From the NCBI GenBank assembly GCA_937887565.1, contig CALABS010000051.1, forward strand, positions 12,168 to 76,167: a stretch of 64,000 nucleotides of DNA. The letters are read 5' to 3'. The position numbers were made by a program, and so were the translations under genes. The stretch is from an uncultured Rhodospirillaceae bacterium. GTDB taxonomy: Bacteria > Pseudomonadota > Alphaproteobacteria > Rhodospirillales > Magnetospirillaceae. This document shows, in pieces, positions 43,042 to 52,501 of the stretch (its first letter is position 1; each line of letters starts with the position of its first letter). The notes beneath the pieces are model-generated. The model was not told where the DNA came from and ran no database searches. It saw nothing but the letters and a program-made list of their open reading frames with translations.

Positions 43042-45333
43042 ATGCTGTCGCGGAACCTGGAGCAAAGCCTACACCGAGCCTTGGCTTATGCCTCCGAACG
43101 CCGTCACGAGTACGCGACGCTGGAACACCTGCTGCTGGCCTTGACCGAGGATCAGGACGCGGTCGCCGTGCTCAGGGCGTGCAACGTCGACATCGAGCGC
43201 CTGCGGCGCGAGCTGATCGAGTTCGTGGACCAGAGCCTGGCCGAACTGGTCAGCCCCCGCGGCGCCGAGCCCAAGCCGACCGCCGGCTTCCAGCGCGTCG
43301 TCCAGCGCGCCGCCATCCACGTCCAGTCCTCGGGCCGCGAGGAGGTGACGGGCGCCAACGTCATCGTCGCCCTGTTCTCGGAACGGGAAAGCCACGCGGT
43401 CTACTTCCTGCAGCAGCAGGACATGACCCGGCTGGACGCGGTCAACTACATCAGCCACGGCGTCGCCAAGGCTCCCGGCCGCTCGCAGAGCCGCCCGGTG
43501 CACGGCGCCGACGAGGAGGCCGGCGCGGAGAAGATGGTGAAGAAGGGCCAGGACGCTCTCAACGCCTATTGCGTGAACCTCAACAAGAAGGCCCAGCAGG
43601 GCAAGATCGACCCCCTCATCGGCCGTGAGGCCGAGATCGAGCGGACGATCCAGATCCTGTGCCGGCGGTCGAAGAACAACCCGCTCTACGTGGGCGATCC
43701 CGGCGTCGGCAAGACCGCCATCGCCGAGGGGCTGGCGCGGCGCATCGTCAAGGGCGAGGTGCCGGACGTGCTGAAGGGCGCCACCATCTTCTCGCTGGAC
43801 ATGGGCACGCTCTTGGCCGGCACCCGCTATCGCGGCGACTTCGAGGAACGGCTGAAGGCGGTGGTGACCGAACTGGAAAACTACGACGGCGCCATCCTGT
43901 TCATCGACGAAATCCACACGGTGATCGGCGCCGGCGCCACCTCGGGCGGGTCCATGGACGCCTCCAACCTGCTCAAGCCCGCGCTGGCCTCGGGCAGCCT
44001 GCGCTGCATCGGCTCGACCACCTACAAGGAGTTCCGCAACCACTTCGAGAAGGACCGCGCCCTGGTGCGGCGGTTCCAGAAGATCGACGTCAACGAACCG
44101 TCGGTGGAGGATTCGGTCAAGATCCTCAACGGCATCAAGCCCTACTACGAAAGCCACCACAAGGTCCGCTACGCCCCCGACGCCATCCGCGCGGCCGTGG
44201 AGCTGGCGGCCAAGTACATCACCGACCGCAAGCTGCCCGACAAGGCCATCGACGTCATCGACGAGGTGGGGGCGGCGCGCATGCTGCTGCCGGAATCCAA
44301 GCGCCGCAAGACGGTGACGGTGCGCGACGTCGAGGAGATCGTCGCCAAGATCGCCCGCATCCCCCCCAAGAGCGTGTCGGTCAACGACATGGAGGCGTTG
44401 AAGAACCTGGAGCGCGACCTGAAGACCCTGGTGTTCGGCCAGGACAAGGCCATCGAGGCGCTGGCCAGCGCCATCAAGCTGGCCAGGGCCGGCCTGCGCG
44501 AGCCCGAGAAGCCCATCGGCTGCTACCTGTTCTCGGGCCCCACCGGCGTCGGCAAGACCGAGGTGGCCCGCCAGTTGGCCCGCATCATGGGCATCGAGCT
44601 GACCCGCTTCGATATGTCCGAATACATGGAACGCCATTCGGTGTCGCGGCTGATCGGCGCGCCGCCCGGCTATGTGGGCTTCGACCAGGGCGGCCTGCTG
44701 ACCGACGCCATCGACCAGCATCCCCACTGCGTGCTGCTGCTGGACGAGATCGAGAAGGCGCATCCCGACCTGTTCAACATCCTGCTGCAGGTCATGGACC
44801 ACGGCCGACTGACCGACCACAACGGCAAGAACGTCGATTTCCGCAACGTGATCCTGATCATGACCACCAACGCCGGCGCCACCGACCTCGCCAAGCCGGC
44901 CATCGGCTTCGGCCGCGAGACCCGCGAGGGCGACGACCAGGAGGCCATCCAGCGGATGTTCAGCCCGGAGTTCCGCAACCGCCTCGACGCCACCATCCCC
45001 TTCGCCGGCCTGACCGAACAGATCGTCGCCCAGGTGGTGGACAAGTTCGTCATGCAGCTGGAGACCCAGTTGGGCGACCGCGACGTGACCATCGAGCTGA
45101 CCGAGGCGGCGCGCGGCTGGCTGGCCAAGAAGGGCTACGATCCGCAGTTCGGCGCCCGTCCGCTGGCCCGCGTCATCCAGGAGCACATCAAGAAGCCGCT
45201 GGCCGAGGAACTGCTGTTCGGCCGGCTGGCCAAGGGCGGCCTGGTCAAGGTGGATGTGGGTCCGGATGGAAAGCTGGTCTTCGACATCCAGGAGGGATCG
45301 GGCAACGAGAAGGTCCCGGAACTGGTCGACTGA
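43042..45333 (+). CDS. clpA: ATP-dependent Clp protease ATP-binding subunit ClpA
   Basis: A 763-residue AAA+ unfoldase. The N-domain (1-150) binds ClpS; Walker A motifs are GDPGVGKT (218-225) and GPTGVGKT (499-506); arginine fingers and pore loops are in the usual places (GTRYRGDFEERLKA, GAPPGYVGFDQGG). It feeds substrates to ClpP, which is not in the window. It ends 50 bases before a strong promoter that drives the unexplained RNA unit. Confidence 0.97.
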   Translation: MLSRNLEQSLHRALAYASERRHEYATLEHLLLALTEDQDAVAVLRACNVDIERLRRELIEFVDQSLAELVSPRGAEPKPTAGFQRVVQRAAIHVQSSGREEVTGANVIVALFSERESHAVYFLQQQDMTRLDAVNYISHGVAKAPGRSQSRPVHGADEEAGAEKMVKKGQDALNAYCVNLNKKAQQGKIDPLIGREAEIERTIQILCRRSKNNPLYVGDPGVGKTAIAEGLARRIVKGEVPDVLKGATIFSLDMGTLLAGTRYRGDFEERLKAVVTELENYDGAILFIDEIHTVIGAGATSGGSMDASNLLKPALASGSLRCIGSTTYKEFRNHFEKDRALVRRFQKIDVNEPSVEDSVKILNGIKPYYESHHKVRYAPDAIRAAVELAAKYITDRKLPDKAIDVIDEVGAARMLLPESKRRKTVTVRDVEEIVAKIARIPPKSVSVNDMEALKNLERDLKTLVFGQDKAIEALASAIKLARAGLREPEKPIGCYLFSGPTGVGKTEVARQLARIMGIELTRFDMSEYMERHSVSRLIGAPPGYVGFDQGGLLTDAIDQHPHCVLLLDEIEKAHPDLFNILLQVMDHGRLTDHNGKNVDFRNVILIMTTNAGATDLAKPAIGFGRETREGDDQEAIQRMFSPEFRNRLDATIPFAGLTEQIVAQVVDKFVMQLETQLGDRDVTIELTEAARGWLAKKGYDPQFGARPLARVIQEHIKKPLAEELLFGRLAKGGLVKVDVGPDGKLVFDIQEGSGNEKVPELVD

Positions 45334-45383
45334 GCCCGGGGGCGGGCGGCCCATGGACGCCCGCCCTCCCGCCTCTGCATTCT

Positions 45384-45412
45384 TGACACCACCCACATGC
45401 CGGAGCATAATC
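45384..45412 (+). promoter_or_regulatory. strong sigma-70-type promoter
   Basis: TTGACA (45384-45389), a 17-base spacer, and CATAAT (45407-45412) give a near-consensus housekeeping promoter, the best in the window. It points into a 280-base region without a credible gene. Confidence 0.75.
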
Positions 45413-45418
45413 AAGCCG

Positions 45419-45697
45419 CAGACAAGAAGGAGGTTCTCTCGGTCAGATGCCAGTCAACCTTGGGGATCCGGTAAGTAGTCCAAGGCCCATTCGGGGCAAG
45501 GACGGCCGGACAGGAGGATGCGTAAACGGCATGATACCGCCGGGTAAGTATATGGGTACCTGAGAGCTTGGTACCCCGGACGTTAAATAAACTGAATATC
45601 CTTCGTCGGCTTGACGCCGAATATTAGGGCCGCGCGGCCCGCAAGCCAACAGCCCCGCGATGAGCGCTGATCCGCCCGCGGGGCTTGGTCTTTTTCC
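45419..45697 (+). ncRNA. candidate noncoding RNA of about 280 nt, unknown class
   Basis: This fills most of the 396-base gap between clpA and the TPR gene. The region starts at the expected initiation point of a near-consensus promoter and ends with a rho-independent terminator: GCCCCGCG (45653-45660) pairs with CGCGGGGC (45678-45685), extended by CCAA/TTGG, then CTTTTT. Inside are self-complementary segments: GGGTACC/GGTACCC (45555-45577), nested in CCGG/CCGG, and GGGCCGCGCGGCCC (about 45628-45641). A 38-codon frame at 45448 with AAGGAGG 13 bases upstream exists, but it uses codons (ATA, AGT, GTA, AGG) avoided by neighbouring genes. It does not match tmRNA, RNase P or SRP RNA by eye. It may also terminate the convergent TPR gene. 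Confidence 0.55.
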
Positions 45698-45729
45698 CTT
45701 TCACCGTTTCCGTCCCCGTCGCCCCGCGG

Positions 45730-47685
45730 TCATCGGACTCCGATGCTTAGCCAGCGGGCGCCGGCCAGACCGGTCCGGGGCCAGGCCGACAGCAGGGCGA
45801 TGGCCGCGTTATAGGCATCGGCACGGTCGGTGGCGGTGCCCGCCCCCGTCACCGCCGTCGGGGTTCCGTCCGCTCCCAGCTCGGCATGGAAGGCGCCGCT
45901 TCCCACCGCCTCGATGGCGGCCAGGCGACTGTCCCGGCGGATGGCCGTGACCGCGTTGCCCCGCCAGTCCGACAGGCCTTCCAGGGTCAGCCCGTCGGGG
46001 CTCCATCGCGCCGCGATCCACCGCTCGCCGACGGCAAACCGCAGCAGACGGCCGGTCACCGGATGAAAGCGGGCCTCCAGCGGTCCCTCGCCGGTATCGA
46101 GCACGATGCGGGCATCCTCGAAATCCACATCCACCAGCCGCCCCACCTGTTCCAGCATCCGCCGCAATTCCTCACCCAGGCGGCGGCCCTCGGCATGGCG
46201 GGGATCGTCACCGCCGGCGAGCCGTTCCAGCGCTTGGGCGTGGACCAGCGCCAGCACCGCGCTGCCGCCGGTGGCCATATGACGCTTCAATGCCTGCAGG
46301 CGGCGATCCGGGTCCTCGGGGGCGCGCTCCACATGGTCGTGCAGATGGGCGAACACCCGCGCCCAGCCGATCCGTTCGGCGACCTCGGGCACGAACAGCG
46401 CATCCAGCGCGGCGGCGGCGTCGGGACGGACGCGGCTCCAATCCCAGGCCACCGGCGCGGCGGCGTCCCAGCGGCCGGCCGCCGCCAGCACCCGGAACCG
46501 CGCCGCGAGGACGTCGCCCAGCGCGACCCCCAGGGTGTCGGCCTGGCCGATATGGGCAAGCGCCGCCTCGGGCGTTTCCTCCAGCTCGGCCAGACGTAGC
46601 AGCATTCGCCCCTTGCCGATGCCCGCCACCCGGTCCAGCCCGCGCGACAGATGGGCGGCGGCGCGTGGCCGGTCCATGGCGGCCGCCTCGTGGAGCCAGA
46701 CCCAGGCCTGATCACGCGGCGGCGTGCCGCCGGCATGGAACAGCCCGGGCATGGAGGGAAAGCGGCGGCGTAAGTCCTCGAGAATGGGCGCCGAAACGGC
46801 GGCCGGCAACACCTCGTCGAGCAGGGTGATCGTCTTGGCGTCGGGCGGAGCCAGCGCCAGAGCCTGGCGCAACCGCTCGGCGGCCCGTTCCCGCGCCCCG
46901 ATGGCGGCCAGGGATCGCGCCACGGCGCGCGAAAGCGGTGCCGATTGGTCCACAAGCCCGGCATGCGCCTCGGCCAAGTCGAGCACCGCCCGATGGTCGC
47001 CATAGGCCTGCATGGCCTCGACGACGGCGGCCAACAAGGCCTCGTCACCCCCCACTCCACCCGCGACCGCCGCCTCGAAGGCCTGGACCGCCCGCACCGG
47101 CATGCCGGCCGCGGTCAGGCCCTGGACCAGCGCGCGAATCACGCCCCCGTCGGTGGGCGACTGGCGGGCCGCCTCCTCCAGATAGGCCACCGCCCGCACC
47201 GGCCGGCCGGCGGCGGCCTCGACCCGCGCCCGCTCGGTCAGCAGGTCCCGACTATCGGGGGTTTGCGCCAGGGCGGTGTCGAGCAGGCTCCTGGCCCGCC
47301 CGAATTCGCCGGCCTCGATCATGGCGCGTGCCACCTGGGGCAGGACCGGGGCTCGCCTCGCATCCTCGGCGACCGCCCGGGCCTCCGCCATCCGCCCCAG
47401 CCGGACGAGCACCGCCATATGGGCGACGACGTCGGAATCGGGGTCGGAGTCGGGGTCGGGGTCGCCTGCGGACAGGCGACCGGCGCGGGCGAAGGCATCG
47501 GCCGCCTCGGCATAGCGCTCGCCGGCAGCCAGGGTCCGCGCGAGGGCGCGCAGCCGGGGGGCCTCCCCTGGGACCGCGAGATCGCCCGCGACCGGCGTTC
47601 CCTCTGGCACCGGCGCGGCGGCGTGGCCTCCGCCGCCCCACAGGGTGGCGAGGACGAGGACGGCGGCGGCGGCGGGGCGATTCAT
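45730..47685 (-). CDS. exported tetratricopeptide-repeat protein
   Basis: A 651-residue protein with a signal peptide (about 1-23, HAAA). From about 45 to 310 it consists of degenerate TPR helices (ALARTLAAGERYAEAADAFARAG, MIEAGEFGRARSLLDTALAQTP); a short DPD/SDPDSD acidic repeat at 74-85 is encoded by a repetitive GGGGTCGG stretch. The last 150 residues are beta-rich (VLDTGEGPLEARFHPVTGRLLRF). I do not recognise the C-terminal domain. Its role as a periplasmic scaffold is inference. Confidence 0.8.
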   Translation of the reverse strand: MNRPAAAAVLVLATLWGGGGHAAAPVPEGTPVAGDLAVPGEAPRLRALARTLAAGERYAEAADAFARAGRLSAGDPDPDSDPDSDVVAHMAVLVRLGRMAEARAVAEDARRAPVLPQVARAMIEAGEFGRARSLLDTALAQTPDSRDLLTERARVEAAAGRPVRAVAYLEEAARQSPTDGGVIRALVQGLTAAGMPVRAVQAFEAAVAGGVGGDEALLAAVVEAMQAYGDHRAVLDLAEAHAGLVDQSAPLSRAVARSLAAIGARERAAERLRQALALAPPDAKTITLLDEVLPAAVSAPILEDLRRRFPSMPGLFHAGGTPPRDQAWVWLHEAAAMDRPRAAAHLSRGLDRVAGIGKGRMLLRLAELEETPEAALAHIGQADTLGVALGDVLAARFRVLAAAGRWDAAAPVAWDWSRVRPDAAAALDALFVPEVAERIGWARVFAHLHDHVERAPEDPDRRLQALKRHMATGGSAVLALVHAQALERLAGGDDPRHAEGRRLGEELRRMLEQVGRLVDVDFEDARIVLDTGEGPLEARFHPVTGRLLRFAVGERWIAARWSPDGLTLEGLSDWRGNAVTAIRRDSRLAAIEAVGSGAFHAELGADGTPTAVTGAGTATDRADAYNAAIALLSAWPRTGLAGARWLSIGVR

Positions 47686-47736
47686 GGGCCGAGTCTAGTC
47701 ACCGACGCCCCGCCTGTCACCCTGGGGAGAATACGG

Positions 47737-48648
47737 TCAGTGCCTGGCCGCGTTCCGGGGGGGATGCAGACGCGCCGCGATGGCCGCCCCCGGCACCCCG
47801 GCGGCGGACGAGGGCGGCGCCACGACCACTCGATTGCGGCCGGTTTCCTTGGCGGCATAAAGCGCGCGGTCGGCGGCGGCGAGGGCTTCGTGCACCGACC
47901 GCCCGGGCACCATCTGGGCAACGCCGATGGAGCAGGTCACCGCCACCCGGTTGCCGCAATCCAATGCCACCGGCACCCGCGCCATCAGTCCCCGCAACCG
48001 GTCCAGCACGCGGCGAGCGGTTTCGGCGTCGGTGTCGGGCAGGCAGAACAGGAACTCCTCGCCGCCATAGCGGAAGACCATGTCGTAGGGCCGCAGCCGG
48101 CGCACGAAGAAGCGGGCGGCCAGGCACAGCACCTTGTCGCCGGCGGGATGGCCCCAGGTGTCGTTGACGTTCTTGAAGAAGTCGAGATCGGCAAGCGCGA
48201 GGCAGACGGGCCGGCCGGTGCGCAACGAACGGGTCCATTCGCGGCGGATGTCGCGCAACATGCCCTGGCGATTGTGGATGCCGGTCAGGGGATCGGTCTC
48301 CACCAGCCGGCGGCGGAACAGCGTCTCGAGCCGCCGCGCCTCGCGGGAATGGGCCTCGACCGCCGCCACGAAGGCCTCGTAGGCCTCGGATCGGGCTCCG
48401 TCTTCGGCCAGCAGGGCGCAAACCCGGGCCAGCATCGATTCGCGCAGGCGGGCCAGAACCGCCAGGCCGGGTTCGTCACCGCAAGGATCGGGGCCACAAG
48501 GGTCGGGGCCGGGGGGCGGCGCCTCGAGTGGCTCGTTCCGGCGTTCGGGGAACATCAGGGCGGCATGGACCCGGAGCAGCCAGGCCATGGTGTCGGCCGA
48601 CGACCGCTCCAGCGCCCGCAACACCTCGCGCGTCCTGTCGATCCGCAC
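47737..48648 (-). CDS. diguanylate cyclase (GGDEF domain)
   Basis: A 303-residue soluble protein. The GGDEF domain occupies about 135-290 with active-site YGGEEF, preceded at the canonical distance by RPYD, the RxxD product-inhibition site, so it should make cyclic-di-GMP and be feedback-controlled. The N-terminal 110 residues are helical and unlike known sensor domains. No membrane segment is seen. It is upstream of the TPR gene on the same strand, with 51 bases between. Confidence 0.9.
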   Translation of the reverse strand: MRIDRTREVLRALERSSADTMAWLLRVHAALMFPERRNEPLEAPPPGPDPCGPDPCGDEPGLAVLARLRESMLARVCALLAEDGARSEAYEAFVAAVEAHSREARRLETLFRRRLVETDPLTGIHNRQGMLRDIRREWTRSLRTGRPVCLALADLDFFKNVNDTWGHPAGDKVLCLAARFFVRRLRPYDMVFRYGGEEFLFCLPDTDAETARRVLDRLRGLMARVPVALDCGNRVAVTCSIGVAQMVPGRSVHEALAAADRALYAAKETGRNRVVVAPPSSAAGVPGAAIAARLHPPRNAARH

Positions 48649-48773
48649 CCGCCGGCCTCCTCCGAGCTTCGTCGCCGGCCAGTATCACATGGCGCCCGCC
48701 GCCGCTCCGTCGGTGCGGAAGGGGTACCCCCCGGATCAAGACGGCCGGTGCCGCCGCGAAGGTGGTACCCCCT

Positions 48774-49424
48774 TCAGGAGCCGAACACCTCGGGGAAGGT
48801 CGCCATCAGGGCCGAATCCGCCTCGGGCATGGTCGGGGTATGGCCCAGGTCCCATAGCGAGGTCACCCCGAACCGGCGGATGCCGCAGGGAACGATGCCC
48901 TGGAAATGGGACAGGTCGGGCTCGACGTTCAGCGCGATGCCGTGGAAGCTCACCCAATGGCGCACCCGCACGCCGATGGCGGCGATCTTGTCCTCGCGCC
49001 CCCCCATCCCGCTTCCTTGGCCGCGATCGACCCAGATGCCGACCCGGCCGTCGCGGCGCTCGCCCTTGACCCCGAACCGAGCCAGGGCGCGGATGATCCA
49101 CTCCTCCAGGTCGCGCACATAGCCGCGCACGTCGCCGCCGCGCGTCTTGAGGTCGAGCATCACATACGCCACCCGCTGGCCGGGGCCGTGATAGGTGTAC
49201 TGGCCGCCGCGCCCGGCCTGGTAGACCGGGAAGCGGTCGGGCTCCAGCAGGTCGGCCGGATCGGCGCTGGTGCCGGCGGTATAAAGCGGCGGATGCTCCA
49301 GGAGCCACACGCATTCCGGCGCGGTGCCGGCACGGATGGCCGCCACCCGCTCCTCCATGAAGGCCAAGGCGGCGGGGTACGGCACGAAATCGTCTGAAAT
49401 GCGCCACTCGATGGACGAGGTCAT
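48774..49424 (-). CDS. lipB: octanoyltransferase LipB
   Basis: A 216-residue enzyme moving octanoyl groups from acyl carrier protein to lipoyl domains. Conserved blocks: WLLEHPPLYTAGTSADPADL, GGQYTYHGPGQRVAYVMLDL, KIAAIGVRVRHWVSFHG with the catalytic lysine, and IVPCGIRRFGVTSL with the catalytic cysteine. It is transcribed away from tRNA-Leu. Confidence 0.95.
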   Translation of the reverse strand: MTSSIEWRISDDFVPYPAALAFMEERVAAIRAGTAPECVWLLEHPPLYTAGTSADPADLLEPDRFPVYQAGRGGQYTYHGPGQRVAYVMLDLKTRGGDVRGYVRDLEEWIIRALARFGVKGERRDGRVGIWVDRGQGSGMGGREDKIAAIGVRVRHWVSFHGIALNVEPDLSHFQGIVPCGIRRFGVTSLWDLGHTPTMPEADSALMATFPEVFGS

Positions 49425-49522
49425 GGGCCTCCGGGAAAGCGTGCTTGATTCGTGGAAGGCGATTTGGTATTCCCCTGCATCCTCGTTGGCAAGCCCCTTG
49501 CCGGCGAGCGGCTACCAGCTAT

Positions 49523-49607
49523 GCGACCGTGGCGGAACTGGTAGACGCGCACGCTTGAGGTGCGTGTGACGCAAGTCGTGGGAGTTCGAGTCTCCCCGGT
49601 CGCACCA
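49523..49607 (+). tRNA. tRNA-Leu (anticodon GAG)
   Basis: An 85-nt tRNA including an encoded CCA. The acceptor stem GCGACCG pairs with CGGTCGC; the D loop has GGTAGAC; the anticodon stem CACGC/GCGTG encloses TTGAGGT with GAG at 49557-49559; a long variable arm (class II, as expected for leucine) is followed by GGAGTTCGAGTCTCC as T arm. It decodes CUC/CUU. A terminator follows nine bases later. Confidence 0.97.
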
Positions 49608-49615
49608 AGTTTCGG

Positions 49616-49652
49616 AACCCCCGCGACGGCTCGCGCCGTCGCGGGGGTTTTG
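49616..49652 (+). terminator. terminator of tRNA-Leu
   Basis: AACCCCCGCGACGGC and its perfect complement with a TCGC loop, then TTTT. The 15-bp stem immediately follows the tRNA. Confidence 0.9.
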
Positions 49653-49834
49653 AGTCCGGCCGCGACCCAGTCGCGTCATTCGTGACGAAATTGGAACAAT
49701 TGTAAATTTTCTGCTAACCATCGGTATAGGATTTCCCGTCCTCAAGGTCATCATACCTCCGGCCCCTACGCTTCCGATGCGCGGATGTGGCTAACTCGGG
49801 TTGAGGAACACACCCTTTCGGGCAGGAGGGCGCC

Positions 49835-50002
49835 ATGAGCGGCTTTGAGGACATGATCCAGCTGGCCAAGATCCTGGAGACCGAGTGGAAGGGCGGCAGC
49901 ATCGACCGCGCCCGCGCCCGTGACCTCGCCCGCCGGCTGCTGCCGCACATGCCCGAGATGCGCGCCACCTTGACCAGCGTGCACGACCGCATGGCCCGCT
50001 GA
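49835..50002 (+). CDS. small conserved-looking protein (55 aa)
   Basis: A 55-residue gene between tRNA-Leu and maeB, starting at an ATG with GCAGGAGGG upstream: MSGFEDMIQLAKILETEWKG, then a basic helix (RARARDLARRLLPHMP) and ending in HDRMAR. It is followed 31 bases later by a clean terminator. The codon pattern is like the neighbouring genes, and no alternative frame explains the ribosome site. The family is unknown. Helical and amphipathic, probably cytoplasmic. Confidence 0.7.
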   Translation: MSGFEDMIQLAKILETEWKGGSIDRARARDLARRLLPHMPEMRATLTSVHDRMAR

Positions 50003-50032
50003 GCGGATCGCTTCGGAAATCCACAAGAACCG

Positions 50033-50058
50033 CGCCGCCGGGCCAGAATCCGGCGGCG
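50033..50058 (+). terminator. terminator of the 55-aa gene
   Basis: CGCCGCCGG and CCGGCGGCG form a 9-bp stem with an 8-base loop, followed by TTGTTGCTTT, 31 bases after the small gene's stop. Confidence 0.75.
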
Positions 50059-50211
50059 TTGTTGCTTTCCGGGCACCACTTTGGCCGGACCGGCCCCGTC
50101 CCGGCGGCGTGCCGGCTTGTCGTTTCGCGCGGAACAGCGTATGAGCCGTTATGGCTCCCCCCGGGCCGGGCTTCCCCGGCTTGAATAAGAAATAAAATTT
50201 CGAGGTCGCAG

Positions 50212-52500
50212 ATGAGCATGTCGGACGAGCTCCGCCACAGCGCGCTGGAGTACCACCGTCTTCCCAACGCCGGTAAGATCAGCGTCACCCCCACCAAGCC
50301 CCTGGCCAACCAGCGCGATCTGGCGCTGGCCTACAGCCCCGGCGTCGCCGCCGCCTGCGAGGCCATCGTCGCCGACCCCGACTCGGCCGCCGAATACACC
50401 GCGCGCGGCAATCTGGTCGCCGTGGTCTCCAATGGCACCGCCGTGCTCGGCCTGGGCAATATCGGGCCGCTGGCCTCCAAGCCGGTGATGGAGGGCAAGG
50501 GCGTCCTGTTCAAGAAATTCGCCGGCATCGACGTGTTCGACATGGAGATCGCCGAGGGCGATCCCGACCGGCTGGTGGACGTCATCGCCGCCATGGAGCC
50601 CACCTTCGGCGCCATCAACCTCGAGGACATCAAGGCGCCCGAATGCTTCGAGGTCGAGCGCAAGCTCAAGGAGCGCCTGTCGATCCCGGTCATGCACGAC
50701 GACCAGCACGGCACCGCCATCGTGGTCGGCGCCGCCATGGTCAACGCGCTCCGGGTGGTCGGCAAGGACATCGACAAGGTCAAGCTGGTGGCCTCGGGCG
50801 CCGGCGCCGCCGCCCTGGCCTGCCTGAACCTGCTGGTGGCCCTGGGCGTCAAGCGCGAGAATGTGTGGGTCACCGACATCAAGGGCGTGGTCTATCACGG
50901 CCGCACCGAGCTGATGGACGACTACAAGGCGGTCTTCGCCCAGGAGACCGAGGCGCGCACCCTGGACGAGGTCATCGGCGGCGCCGACATCTTCCTGGGC
51001 CTGTCGGCCCCGCGCGTGCTCTCGCCATCCATGGTCGAGCGCATGGCCGACCGGCCCATCGTCTTCGCCCTCGCCAACCCGACCCCCGAGATCCTGCCCG
51101 AGGAGGTCAAGTCGGTCCGCCCCGACGCCATCATCGCCACCGGCCGCTCGGATTACCCCAACCAGGTCAACAACGTGCTGGTGTTCCCCTACATCTTCCG
51201 GGGTGCGCTCGACGTGGGCGCCACCCAGATCAACGAGGAGATGAAGCTGGCCGCCGTCTATGCCCTGGCGGAACTGGCGATGGCCGAATCCGACGAGCGC
51301 GTGCGCGCCGCCTACGGCCAGGCGCAGCTGTCGTTCGGCGCCGAATACCTGATCCCCAAGCCGTTCGACTCGCGCCTGATCCTCAAGATCGCGCCGGCGG
51401 TGGCCAAGGCCGCCATGCATACCGGCGTGGCGCGGCGGCCGATCATCGACTTCGACGCCTACATGGACCGCCTCGGCCAGTTCGTGTTCCGCTCGGGCCT
51501 GGTGATGAAGCCGGTGTTCGACCGTGCCAAGCAGGACCTGCGCCGCATCGTCTATACCGAGGGCGAGGGACGCCGGGTGTTGATGGCCGTGCAGGCGGTG
51601 GTGGACGAGGGCCTCGCCGCCCCCATCCTGATCGGCCGCCGCGAGGTGGTGAACAAGCGCATCCGCGACCTCGACCTGCGCATCCGCGTCGGCGAGGACG
51701 TCGAGTTGTGCGATCCCGAGGACGATCCCCGCTACAACGACTATTGGCGCCTCTATCACGCGCTGATGGAGCGTAAGGGGGTCAGCCCCGAATCGGCCCG
51801 TACCGTGGTCCGCACCCGCAACACGGTGATCGCCGCCCTGATGGTCAAACGGCGCGAGGCCGACGCCATGATCTGCGGCACCATCGGCCGCTACGGCAAG
51901 CATTTCGAGCATATCCAGGACGTGATCGGCATCCGCGAGGGCGTGCGCGTGCCCGCCGCCATGAGCCTGCTGATCATGGCCAAGGGCACCTATTTCATCT
52001 GCGACACCTACGTCACCCCCGAGCCGTCGGCCGAGCAGATCGTCGAGACCACCCTGCTGGCCGCAGAGGAAGTGCGCCGCTTCGGCATCGAGCCCAAGGT
52101 GGCGCTGCTGTCGCACTCCAATTTCGGGTCGCGCGCCACCGCCTCGGCGCTCAAGATGCGCCAGGCCCTGGCCATGCTGCACGAGCGCGCCCCCTATCTG
52201 GAGGTGGAGGGCGAGATGCACGGCGACGCCGCCCTGTCCGAGGAAATCCGCGAGCGCATCTTTCCGAACTCGCGATTGAAAGGCGCCGCCAATCTGCTCA
52301 TCATGCCCAACCTCGACGCCGCGAACGTCTCGTTCAACCTGCTCAAGGTGGCCGGCGACGGCCTGTCGGTGGGGCCCATCCTGATGGGCGCCGCCCATCC
52401 GGCGCACATCCTGACGCCGTCGGCGACGGTGCGGAACATCGTCAACATGACCGCGCTGGCGGCGGTCGACGCCCAGATGGCGGCCAACAAGGGAGTCTGA
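50212..52500 (+). CDS. maeB: NADP-dependent malic enzyme with phosphotransacetylase-like domain
   Basis: A 762-residue multidomain protein. Residues 1-410 are a malic enzyme: AYSPGVAAACEAI, VMHDDQHGTAIVV with the metal ligands, and KLVASGAGAAALACLNLL for the cofactor. Residues about 430-760 resemble phosphotransacetylase (VDEGLAAPILIGRREVV, NFGSRATASALKMRQA), which in such enzymes is regulatory rather than catalytic. It links malate to pyruvate and NADPH. mgtE begins directly after it. Confidence 0.96.
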   Translation: MSMSDELRHSALEYHRLPNAGKISVTPTKPLANQRDLALAYSPGVAAACEAIVADPDSAAEYTARGNLVAVVSNGTAVLGLGNIGPLASKPVMEGKGVLFKKFAGIDVFDMEIAEGDPDRLVDVIAAMEPTFGAINLEDIKAPECFEVERKLKERLSIPVMHDDQHGTAIVVGAAMVNALRVVGKDIDKVKLVASGAGAAALACLNLLVALGVKRENVWVTDIKGVVYHGRTELMDDYKAVFAQETEARTLDEVIGGADIFLGLSAPRVLSPSMVERMADRPIVFALANPTPEILPEEVKSVRPDAIIATGRSDYPNQVNNVLVFPYIFRGALDVGATQINEEMKLAAVYALAELAMAESDERVRAAYGQAQLSFGAEYLIPKPFDSRLILKIAPAVAKAAMHTGVARRPIIDFDAYMDRLGQFVFRSGLVMKPVFDRAKQDLRRIVYTEGEGRRVLMAVQAVVDEGLAAPILIGRREVVNKRIRDLDLRIRVGEDVELCDPEDDPRYNDYWRLYHALMERKGVSPESARTVVRTRNTVIAALMVKRREADAMICGTIGRYGKHFEHIQDVIGIREGVRVPAAMSLLIMAKGTYFICDTYVTPEPSAEQIVETTLLAAEEVRRFGIEPKVALLSHSNFGSRATASALKMRQALAMLHERAPYLEVEGEMHGDAALSEEIRERIFPNSRLKGAANLLIMPNLDAANVSFNLLKVAGDGLSVGPILMGAAHPAHILTPSATVRNIVNMTALAAVDAQMAANKGV

Positions 52501-52501
52501 T

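Noticed and set aside
43069..45414. 781-codon minus-strand open frame opposite clpA
   Set aside because: Same antisense effect; clpA is unmistakable on the plus strand.
45448..45564. 38-codon gene with AAGGAGG upstream
   Set aside because: Codon use is unlike neighbouring genes, spacing to the ribosome site is long, and the segment is part of paired RNA structure; kept only as an alternative.
45419..45697. two-piece tmRNA (ssrA)
   Set aside because: No tag-peptide frame, no T-arm TTCGA motif and no tRNA-like ends were found.
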